A stretch of 12,542 nucleotides of DNA from an uncultured Hungatella sp. (GTDB lineage Bacteria; Bacillota; Clostridia; Lachnospirales; Lachnospiraceae), in contig CAJUFP010000080.1 in assembly GCA_910585645.1 (NCBI GenBank), positions 10,859 through 23,400 on the forward strand, read 5' to 3'. This document shows positions 6,570 through 12,338 of the stretch, piece after piece. How positions within the stretch are numbered: position 1 is the first letter of the stretch; each line of letters starts with the position of its first letter. A program made the translations under genes and the position numbers. Below the pieces are notes generated by a model. It had not been told where the DNA came from, did no database searches, and saw only the letters and a list, made by a program, of their open reading frames with translations.

Positions 6570-7047
6570 ACCGAATTTTTACCACAATCTTCTTTATTTC
6601 CTCTTCCTCCTCGCCCTTCCCCATGCTGCAGAATGGCCTGTGTACATCTTCCGGAAAAAATACCGCGTAGCATCCTTTTGTCATGGCAAGCATCTGTTCC
6701 GGACTGTGTGGATTCTCCCTGTAATACAGCGTATCCTTCTCCACAAGCTGATCACTCTCCACCTCATTGTTCCCCAGATCCGGATAGAATCCTATGTACT
6801 CCCTCCCTGACAGTACATACTGCAATTCTGCGTAGATTCGGTGGACCTCCGGTCTCTTCTCCCTCCTCTTCCCCGTTCTGCGCTCACAGATCTGAACCAC
6901 GTACTCTCTCTCGTCTTCCCCGTCCATGGCATACCTGCCTTCATGCATCAAAGCCGCATCCGCGTTTTTGCAGTAATCAATGGCTTTCAGCAGTTTTCTG
7001 TTGTAAACCCCTCTGCACAGCTCTGATCCGATATGCCCATAGATCAT
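6565..7047 (-). CDS. Second YhcH/YjgK/YiaL family protein
   Basis: This 160-residue member of the DUF386 cupin-like family is a diverged paralog of the copy at 5021-5476. It starts MIYGHI, like family members, with ATG at 7045-7047 and AAAGGAG at 7055-7061. The two family blocks are KRPEVHRIYAELQYVLSGREYIGF (64-87; Glu67, His69, Gln76) and FFPEDVHRPF (130-139; His136). Compared with the first copy, Glu74 replaces the Asp of the DxQ pair and Phe139 replaces Gly after HRP, and there is an acidic insertion (EEEEE, 146-150) before the last strand. These changes next to the metal site hint at a different substrate. It has its own promoter with an operator just downstream, and may be co-transcribed with dlgD. 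Confidence 0.88.
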   Translation of the reverse strand: MIYGHIGSELCRGVYNRKLLKAIDYCKNADAALMHEGRYAMDGEDEREYVVQICERRTGKRREKRPEVHRIYAELQYVLSGREYIGFYPDLGNNEVESDQLVEKDTLYYRENPHSPEQMLAMTKGCYAVFFPEDVHRPFCSMGKGEEEEEIKKIVVKIRL

Positions 7048-7082
7048 AGTATCACTCCTTTCTCACATATTGTTTCGTTTCG

Positions 7083-7092
7083 CAATCGATTG
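7083..7092. promoter_or_regulatory. Putative LacI-family operator O2, downstream of yhcH promoter
   Basis: This is a perfect palindrome CAATCGATTG in the context TCGCAATCGATTGTTTTT, almost identical to O1. It begins 15 bases downstream of the -10 element of the yhcH promoter, so it covers the start of the transcript. A bound repressor there would block initiation or early elongation. Centre-to-centre it is 549 bases from O1 and 174 bases from O3, distances compatible with DNA looping. Confidence 0.8.
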
Positions 7093-7107
7093 TTTTTATG
7101 TATATTT

Positions 7108-7136
7108 ACTATATCACGTTTTTTTCACTTTTTCAA
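7108..7136 (-). promoter_or_regulatory. Promoter of yhcH (and perhaps the whole catabolic cluster)
   Basis: On the minus strand TTGAAA (7131-7136) is followed after exactly 17 bases by TATAGT (7108-7113) in very AT-rich DNA. Transcription would start near 7101, just ahead of operator O2. This is the best promoter between lacI and dlgD. Confidence 0.75.
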
Positions 7137-7256
7137 GTTGATTCTTATTGTCATTTTGTACAGTATTTTATTTATTTTATTGTGTATTTCATATAATGAA
7201 TTTAACTTTTTCGTCTTTTATGTTTCTATCATTTCGATAGTCTACCAATTTTGTTG

Positions 7257-7266
7257 CAACCGATTG
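7257..7266. promoter_or_regulatory. Putative LacI-family operator O3 (one-base variant)
   Basis: CAACCGATTG in the context TTGCAACCGATTGTTTTT has the same flanks as O1 and O2, with one base of the palindrome changed. It sits between the lacI terminator and the yhcH promoter, about 120 bases upstream of that promoter's -35 element. That position suits an auxiliary operator for looping to O2, like the auxiliary operators of lac, rather than direct blocking of a promoter. Confidence 0.65.
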
Positions 7267-7278
7267 TTTTTCTCTTAT

Positions 7279-7307
7279 AAAAAAAGAACCCCTCACCTGG
7301 GCTCTTT
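7279..7307 (-). terminator. Intrinsic terminator of lacI
   Basis: Reading on the minus strand, AAAGAGCCC pairs with GGGTTCTTT (one G-T pair) across a 7-base loop and runs straight into a run of T residues (plus-strand A-run 7279-7285). It lies 34 bases after the lacI stop codon. It insulates lacI from the yhcH-dlgD cluster, which therefore needs its own promoter. Confidence 0.88.
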
Positions 7308-7341
7308 CCGTAGCTGCCAGCTTTCTGTCAGCTCTTGAAAA

Positions 7342-8331
7342 TCATGTGCTCTCCCTTTCCACAATCGCCGAAAACAGCATGCTCTTATGCCTGCATGGCC
7401 TTCCCTCCAGAGCGGCAAGCAGAATATCGGCGGCCTCTATACTGGTATCCAGCATCATATTGTTCAAGGATGTCAGCTTTGGGCAGCAGATCTCTCCGTA
7501 CAGGGAATCATCCACTCCGATCACGGCCACCTGCTCCGGAATCTTTACCCCTGCGTCCGTCAGGGCCCGTATAGCTCCCGCAGCCGCCAGATCCTCCCCA
7601 AAAATAATGCCTTCCACATCCGGATGATCCATAAGAATCGCCCCGGTCACCGCATATCCGCCCTCCAATGAGGTAGGTTTCTCATAGAGCCACAAATCCC
7701 CGCCGGTATGTCCCTTCTGGACCATGGCAGAGATAAACCCTTTTTGCTTTGCCAGGTTGCTGGGCGTATGGTTGGGCAGCACAAATGCCAGCTTTTTGTG
7801 GTTTTTCCGATACATCAGCTCCACGCAGTTTTCCACCCCGTCCCGCTCATCCACCAGAACCCCATATACATTGGGCAAATCCAGATATCCGTTGGTAATC
7901 ACAACAGGAATCCTGGAAAGACAGGTCCGGATTCCGTATGCCACTGCATCAGTCTGAAACGTAGAGCCAACCAGAATCGCCCCATCCACCTGTCTCTGTT
8001 CCAGAAGCCGGATGGAATCCACCTTCTTCTCGTCCGTAAAGCCTGTGTTACAGATAAGCCCGCTGTATCCGTTCTCCCGTAGCTTTGTCTCGATATGATA
8101 TGCGATCTCCACATGATGGGAGTACCGGATATCCTCGACCAAAATCCCGATCATCCGGCTGAAACGGTTCACCAGGCCTCTGGCAGTTTCATTGGGCGTA
8201 TATCCGTATTCCTCCAGAAGCTGCTGAATGCGCTGCCGCGTCTCGTCTTTGATCCCCGGTTTCTTATTCACCACTCTGGATACGGTGCTGGCAGATACGC
8301 CGGCGATTTTTGCAATATCATATATGGTCAT
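7342..8331 (-). CDS. LacI-family transcriptional regulator
   Basis: This 329-residue protein is of normal length for the family. It opens with the classic helix-turn-helix, TIYDIAKIAGVSASTVSRVVN (2-22), and the hinge region YTPNETARGLVNR (44-56), followed by a periplasmic-binding-protein-like effector domain with the family blocks IGILVEDI, VDGAILVGS (114-122) and VAVIGVDDS. It starts at ATG 8329-8331 after GGGGAGG (8338-8344). It is transcribed toward the yhcH-dlgD cluster but is separated from it by a terminator. Three matching palindromes downstream are the natural targets. The effector is unknown; by context a uronate, keto-gulonate or phosphorylated intermediate. No copy of the palindrome was seen upstream of lacI itself, so autoregulation is not evident. 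Confidence 0.95.
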   Translation of the reverse strand: MTIYDIAKIAGVSASTVSRVVNKKPGIKDETRQRIQQLLEEYGYTPNETARGLVNRFSRMIGILVEDIRYSHHVEIAYHIETKLRENGYSGLICNTGFTDEKKVDSIRLLEQRQVDGAILVGSTFQTDAVAYGIRTCLSRIPVVITNGYLDLPNVYGVLVDERDGVENCVELMYRKNHKKLAFVLPNHTPSNLAKQKGFISAMVQKGHTGGDLWLYEKPTSLEGGYAVTGAILMDHPDVEGIIFGEDLAAAGAIRALTDAGVKIPEQVAVIGVDDSLYGEICCPKLTSLNNMMLDTSIEAADILLAALEGRPCRHKSMLFSAIVEREST

Positions 8332-8574
8332 ATCCGTCCTCCCCGCTTTTTCATTGGCTGTCTGCTATCTACATGTTTCAGACATAACCGACCCCAGGAG
8401 CACTACGGCCATTACCGCATATGCGCCTCCATCCCCGCCCTGGGATCTACCCTGTCTCCTAAATTACATGAAAAAACTGCCAGCCAGAGCGTGTTTCCGG
8501 AATACTTGATATGAAACCGGACACCTTCGATGCAGCCAAAGGCCGCATTCCTCCCAGAACTGACAGGCATGATT

Positions 8575-8603
8575 ATTATAAAACAGGAAAAACGATTTTT
8601 CAA
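8575..8603 (-). promoter_or_regulatory. Near-consensus promoter directed at lacI
   Basis: On the minus strand TTGAAA (8598-8603), a 17-base spacer, and perfect TATAAT (8575-8580). The predicted start, near 8568, leaves a leader of roughly 240 bases before lacI, unusually long for a simple repressor gene. No second good promoter closer to lacI was found. Confidence 0.65.
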
Positions 8604-8619
8604 TAGGATTTTTCATAGA

Positions 8620-8758
8620 GAGCTGTTTTGCTGTCTTTCGGTTGGGCGCGCTAACAGCTCAAATAACCTTTGCATTGTTACGCATCCGGCCAATTAGAAT
8701 CGCCTTTGGCGATGGGCCGGATGCCTGTTGCCATTACGCTTTCCCACGGTCAGCGTGG
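8620..8758. repeat. Cluster of strong inverted repeats (possible structured RNA or repeat element)
   Basis: Three nested or adjacent inverted repeats lie in 139 bases. GAGCTGTT (8620-8627) pairs with AACAGCTC (8653-8660). GCATCCGGCC (8682-8691) pairs perfectly with GGCCGGATGC (8715-8724) and encloses ATCGCC/GGCGAT (8699-8704, 8708-8713) around a 3-base loop. CCACG (8744-8748) pairs with CGTGG (8754-8758). None is followed by a T-run on either strand, so they do not look like ordinary terminators, though the long stem might still stop transcription from the ABM-fold gene 50-100 bases upstream. Strand and function are undetermined. Confidence 0.6.
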
Positions 8759-8777
8759 TAAATGCGCAGACCTGTCC

Positions 8778-9110
8778 CTACTCCTTAATAAAACGGCTGT
8801 CCGTCTCCGGTATCCCGCCCTCGTCAGACACATACCGCTCCACCCTCATATGTAAGTCATACTTTACCCGAAGCTCTGTGATCTTCTCCATCATGGGGGA
8901 CGCGTGATGCCGGTCAATAGCCTCCTGATCCCTCCAGCCGTCGATCAGCAGCACTGTCTCCGGGTCTGACATAGGGAAAAAATACTCATATCGCAGATTT
9001 CCCTCTTCCATGCGGATCTCCCCGGCCGTCCCGCCGGCTTCCATCTCCTCGGCAAACTTCCGCGCATTGCCGTCCTTCCCAGTGTAATAAATATTTACGA
9101 CGATACTCAT
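8778..9110 (-). CDS. ABM-fold protein, putative quinol monooxygenase-like
   Basis: This is a 110-residue protein of the antibiotic-biosynthesis-monooxygenase (dimeric alpha/beta barrel) superfamily, typical in length for YgiN-like members. The sequence starts with the strand SIVVNIYYTGKDGNARKFAEEM, then LRYEYFFPMSDPETVLLIDGWRDQEAIDRHHASPMM (39-74), which holds the family's usual sequence of strand, W-x-D/N, and His-His-x-S-P, followed by an amphipathic helix and a last strand. Members range from quinol oxygenases to sugar-related enzymes (for example L-rhamnose mutarotase has the same fold), so the activity cannot be fixed. It has its own strong promoter and an AGGAGG site (9120-9125) 9 bases before the ATG, and is not obviously part of the neighbouring operons. 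Confidence 0.82.
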   Translation of the reverse strand: MSIVVNIYYTGKDGNARKFAEEMEAGGTAGEIRMEEGNLRYEYFFPMSDPETVLLIDGWRDQEAIDRHHASPMMEKITELRVKYDLHMRVERYVSDEGGIPETDSRFIKE

Positions 9111-9142
9111 GGCTGTTTTCCTCCTGCTATCTTAATAGGAAG

Positions 9143-9171
9143 ATTATAACGGATAAATCACTTAGCGTCAA
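9143..9171 (-). promoter_or_regulatory. Promoter of the ABM-fold gene
   Basis: On the minus strand TTGACG (9166-9171), a 17-base spacer and perfect TATAAT (9143-9148), about 33 bases before the ATG. It is close to consensus and probably strong. An imperfect inverted repeat, ATGCGC/GCGCAT (9171-9176, 9191-9196), abuts the -35 and overlaps the stop codon of the DUF2264 gene. It lacks a T-run and is more likely an operator-like element or chance than a terminator. Confidence 0.75.
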
Positions 9172-9195
9172 TGCGCGGTCCCTCATCCCTGCGCA

Positions 9196-10902
9196 TCACC
9201 TTACATACGTCCTCACAACCGTCTCCACCGTAACCTTCTCCCCCTTCTCAACCCTGTAGGCCACCGCCGGAATGCTCCCGTTGGGATACAGCACATTGGT
9301 ATTGGGGTCCGCCTCTATGACCACGCCCCTGGCTTTCGCTCCATTTCCCCGCACCTCACATCCCATGGCCTTAAAGCGGACAAACGCCCCGGCGCCCTCC
9401 GCCTTCTGCTCATACCCCTCCGTAAACTTCTCCACGGAAAATCCGCAGTCATAGACCGTACACCCATAAGCGCTCTCAATCTCATGAACCCTCCGGTGCC
9501 CCTCATCCTCCGGAATCACCGTGCTGGTCACCGTAATCCCGGGAAAAGGCTGCCACGTGCTGATCACCCGGTCCGGCCTCACCTCAAAGAACAGGCTCAC
9601 CTTCCTGACAAACACATAATCATCCCCATCTATCACAAAAGCCAGCGCGGAGTCCGGCGCATTCTCATGGAGCACGATCTGGCTTCTGGCCACGGAGAAG
9701 CCGAACCTGGTGGAGTAGGCAAACTTGGAGTATTTCTCCGGCACATGGCCGTGGCCGTACTTCTCACACACCCCCGCAGGGTACGCGATAACGTCCTTCC
9801 CCATCCTGTGTACCAGCATATCCGCCTGTTTCAGCATCTTCACCGTCTCAAGCCCGGGAAGAGGCTCTGCCTTTGCCCTCCAGAACTCATGGTCGTCCGG
9901 CAGCGCCAGACACAGAAGGCTCTTCATCCCCCAGTAAGGGGACCCGGGGGCATTGTACCGCTCCGCCATGATCAGGTTGGGATATGCGTACCCGATGGTC
10001 AGCACCCCGTCCCTGTCACAGATCTTCTGCCGATCCCACCAGCTTAAATGGCGGGCCAGAATGCCCTTCACCACCCCGGCCGGAATATCCTTAAGGCCTG
10101 CAAACACGTAGGCCGACCAGAACGCCGCCTCCCCGAACCGGTAAGCCAGACTCCGCCCGTAGGGCAGCGCCGCCCCGTTCTCATCAAACCAGTAGATAAA
10201 ATCCCTGGCAAATATCTCCGCTCTCTCCTTAAACCTCAAACACCGCTCCGGCTCCTCCTTTTCCATAGCCGCCGCATACAAAAGCCCGTAGTAGTGCATG
10301 GCAAAGGAGATGTAATAATCCTTCTGGGCCGAACCGCCGTCCCGATACCACCCGTCCCCCAGATAGTAGGACTCTATCTTCTCCAGGCCCGAATCCAGCT
10401 TCTCCTGGCTGAACCTGCATCCCTGTCTCCTCAGCGCCACATTGACCAGGATCATAAAAAACTGCCAGTTGCAGTCCGGAATTACATACTCATTGATCCC
10501 GTAAAGCCACTGAGCCAGATTCCCCTTTGCCTCCCTGCTCAAAGGCTCCCACACCTTCTCTGGCGCAAAAAGGATGCCGCTTGCAATGGCCGCCATCTCC
10601 ACAAATCTCTGGTCATAATCCGTAAACCCTCCCCAGTATTCCCCGCCGGAAGGGTCCGTGCCCCCCGAAAGCCCTCTCACGTATATATCCTCAAACTCCG
10701 GATCCTCCCCGCCTCCTGCCCAGAAAGGAACCAGAGCCCACAGAGGCCTTGAAAATGCCTCCATCTCAATGCTCACCTGGGGATAGGTCACCCCGCTGTC
10801 CCCCAGATGAAGCCTGGCTCCCCCCTCACTGTACAGGGGTTTCAAAGGATCCAAAAGCTTATGCATCCAATCCCGAAAATCCTGTTTCGACTCTAACCTC
10901 AT
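9196..10902 (-). CDS. DUF2264 family protein, probable intracellular carbohydrate-active enzyme
   Basis: This 568-residue protein matches DUF2264 in length and character: an N-terminal alpha/alpha-barrel-like part (about 1-350) and a beta-rich C-terminal part (about 380-568). Landmarks are VSIEMEAFSRPLWALVPFWAGG (43-64), with Glu46 and Glu48 as candidate acidic catalytic residues, then GGFTDYDQRFVEMA, DCNWQFFMILVNVALR (143-158), LGDGWYRDGG (181-190) and PYGRSLAYRFGEAAFW (247-262). From memory, some DUF2264 proteins have been placed among exo-acting beta-glucuronidase families (GH154); I cannot check this. There is no signal peptide, so it should act on imported oligosaccharides. It starts at ATG after AGGAGGAG. 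It follows the GH88 gene by 233 bases in the same direction, suggesting joint action at the non-reducing end of a uronate-containing glycan. Confidence 0.85.
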   Translation of the reverse strand: MRLESKQDFRDWMHKLLDPLKPLYSEGGARLHLGDSGVTYPQVSIEMEAFSRPLWALVPFWAGGGEDPEFEDIYVRGLSGGTDPSGGEYWGGFTDYDQRFVEMAAIASGILFAPEKVWEPLSREAKGNLAQWLYGINEYVIPDCNWQFFMILVNVALRRQGCRFSQEKLDSGLEKIESYYLGDGWYRDGGSAQKDYYISFAMHYYGLLYAAAMEKEEPERCLRFKERAEIFARDFIYWFDENGAALPYGRSLAYRFGEAAFWSAYVFAGLKDIPAGVVKGILARHLSWWDRQKICDRDGVLTIGYAYPNLIMAERYNAPGSPYWGMKSLLCLALPDDHEFWRAKAEPLPGLETVKMLKQADMLVHRMGKDVIAYPAGVCEKYGHGHVPEKYSKFAYSTRFGFSVARSQIVLHENAPDSALAFVIDGDDYVFVRKVSLFFEVRPDRVISTWQPFPGITVTSTVIPEDEGHRRVHEIESAYGCTVYDCGFSVEKFTEGYEQKAEGAGAFVRFKAMGCEVRGNGAKARGVVIEADPNTNVLYPNGSIPAVAYRVEKGEKVTVETVVRTYVR

Positions 10903-10956
10903 GACTTCTCCTCCTCATCACTTACTCCCAAAATCTCTCCCACATTTGCCGCTTCG

Positions 10957-11058
10957 GCTGCTTCCCTGCCTCATGCTCTGGTCCCACCGCAAAACTCTCA
11001 TGTCTCACTCCCTGATCCTGCCGCAAAACTCCCTGGTCTCACGCCCTGGTTCCACCGC
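10957..11058. repeat. 34-base imperfect tandem repeat, three copies, between GH88 and DUF2264 genes
   Basis: On the minus strand three head-to-tail units begin GCGGTGGAAC (11058-11025), GCGGCAGGAT (11024-10991) and GCGGTGGGAC (10990-10957). The first two end in AGTTTT, share CAGGG and GTGAGA blocks, and keep exactly 34-base spacing; the third has drifted at its end. Both minus-strand frames I followed through the units hit stops. The remaining gap (10903-10956 and 11059-11135) shows only the AGGAGGAG site for the DUF2264 gene and no convincing promoter or terminator. Confidence 0.7.
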
Positions 11059-11135
11059 TGACCTTCGCCCTCTGACACATCACAGACCGCTGGCCGCTAA
11101 AAAGAAACTCCCGCCTTTAGGCACAAGTCAGCCGC

Positions 11136-12338
11136 CTACCAGTAAGGATTCCACTTCCCCCAGAGCCTGGTCAACGCCTCCATATAGAAGTAATCCCCCC
11201 AGATATTGCACTCATCCACACCCTCCGGCGTGCAGGTATTGTAGGGCGATTTCTTAGAGTAGGTACTGTGCAGCACCAGCCCGTTGGACTCCGCCTTAGA
11301 CTTCACGGCATAATCCTTCACCACAGACCTCATGATCTTCCCCGCCATCTCCCTGTAACAGGCAGCCTCCTCATCCTCCAGATACTCTGCCATCTCCAGC
11401 ATCCCGCAGGCCGCGATAGATGCAGACGAAGAATCCCTTGGCTCCCCGGATCCCTCACCAAACTCCAGATCCCAGTAAGGCACCAGATCCGACGGCAGAT
11501 GCTCCAGAAAATACCCGGTCACATGCCTGAAATCCTCAATATACTCCGCCTTCTTCGTATACCGGTAAGCCAAAGCCGTCCCGTACACACCCCATGCCTG
11601 GCCTCTGGCCCAGGCCGACCCGTCCCGATACCCCTGACACGTAGCCCCATGATCCGGCTCCCCGGTCTCCATGTTCATAAAAAAGGTATGCCACGTAGAA
11701 TAATCCTCCCGAATCACATTGGCGATAGCCGTACGGATATGCTTCTGGGCAATCTCCCTGTACTTTTCGTCCCCGGTCTCCTCCGAAGCCCAGTAAAGCA
11801 GCGGCAGATTCAAAAGACAGTCAATGATAAACCGATAATTCTCCGGCTGGTCCATAGGCCCCCAGGCCTGAATAAACTCCCCCACCGGATGGAACCGGCC
11901 AATCAGCTGGTCCGCCGCCTTCACAGCCGCCTCCCTGCCCTTCTTGCTGCCGATCAGTTTATATCCAGCCACGCAGGAGGGAGAATACAGAAACCCCATA
12001 TCATGGTGATCCACCTCCCGCTTCCCGTTGATCCTGTCCAGAAAACTGTCGATCTGAATCTCCCCGGCCTTTTTAAGGGCCCCGGCCTCCCGCTCCAGCC
12101 CTTTCCGTTTGGCCCACTCCCACGCCAGCCACACCTGCCCCGTCCAAAACCCGGTAGTCCAGTTCACATTCCCCGTGGCATCATAAAAATTGTCGGTGCT
12201 GAACGCCCTCTTAAAAGAGGTAGTAAATTCCCCCAGGTTATCCATAACCTGATCCAGAGCAAAATCCAGAGCGGCCTCAATCTCCGCCCTGTCAATCACA
12301 GATTTGTCCTTTAAAAGTAAATCCGTTTTGACGCTCAT
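11136..12338 (-). CDS. Glycoside hydrolase family 88, unsaturated glucuronyl hydrolase
   Basis: This is a 400-residue GH88 enzyme, which removes the 4,5-unsaturated uronic acid left at the non-reducing end of oligosaccharides by polysaccharide lyases. The released sugar opens to 4-deoxy-5-keto-hexuronate. The catalytic pair is visible: Asp113 in DHHDMGFLYSPS (110-121) and Asp173 in RFIIDCLLNLPLL (169-181), the same spacing as Asp115 and Asp175 of the streptococcal enzyme as I recall. Other landmarks are NWTTGFWTGQVWLAWE (59-74), GSAWARGQAWGVYG (240-253), RDSSSASIAACGMLE (301-315) and the C-terminal CNIWGDYFYMEALTRL (377-392). No signal peptide is present, so it is cytoplasmic, as usual. The start is ATG 12336-12338 with AAAGGAAG at 12349-12356. 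Substrate glycan (host glycosaminoglycan or plant and microbial uronan) is not decided by these motifs. Confidence 0.95.
   Translation of the reverse strand: MSVKTDLLLKDKSVIDRAEIEAALDFALDQVMDNLGEFTTSFKRAFSTDNFYDATGNVNWTTGFWTGQVWLAWEWAKRKGLEREAGALKKAGEIQIDSFLDRINGKREVDHHDMGFLYSPSCVAGYKLIGSKKGREAAVKAADQLIGRFHPVGEFIQAWGPMDQPENYRFIIDCLLNLPLLYWASEETGDEKYREIAQKHIRTAIANVIREDYSTWHTFFMNMETGEPDHGATCQGYRDGSAWARGQAWGVYGTALAYRYTKKAEYIEDFRHVTGYFLEHLPSDLVPYWDLEFGEGSGEPRDSSSASIAACGMLEMAEYLEDEEAACYREMAGKIMRSVVKDYAVKSKAESNGLVLHSTYSKKSPYNTCTPEGVDECNIWGDYFYMEALTRLWGKWNPYW

Larger units (their letters stand above)
8332..8777. other. 446-base non-coding region between the ABM-fold gene and lacI
   Basis: No credible gene was found here on either strand; open frames have no recognisable protein character. 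The part next to lacI (8332-8574) would form a long lacI leader if the promoter at 8575-8603 is used. A 29-codon frame beginning ATGCGGCCTTTGG lies in that leader, but its GGGAGG is only one base from the ATG, so I do not call it. The part next to the ABM-fold gene (8604-8777) is dense in inverted repeats. The region could hold a structured RNA, a protein-binding array, or a copy of an intergenic repeat family. Confidence 0.6.

Noticed and set aside
7033..7338. Plus-strand 101-codon frame rich in Phe and Ile.
   Set aside because: It crosses the yhcH promoter, two operators and the lacI terminator in AT-rich non-coding DNA. Its composition reflects T-richness only.
8412..8603. A 63-codon minus-strand open frame upstream of lacI.
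   Set aside because: It starts inside the predicted -35 element, lacks a ribosome site and has no family character. A 29-codon frame in the same region has its GGGAGG only one base from the ATG.
8620..8758. Integron attC site or transposon end.
   Set aside because: The stems do not show paired RYYYAAC/GTRRRRY boxes in the right order, there is no integrase or transposase nearby, and no flanking target duplication was seen.
10957..11058. CRISPR remnant from the 34-base repeats.
   Set aside because: Units abut without unique spacers, differ from each other at many positions, and no cas gene is present.
11268..12314. A 348-codon plus-strand open frame opposite the GH88 gene.
   Set aside because: The translation is rich in Pro, His, Arg and Leu with no domain character. 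It is the antisense shadow of a well-supported GH88 gene in GC-rich codons. The same holds for the plus-strand frames at 10048-10752 and 9484-10047.
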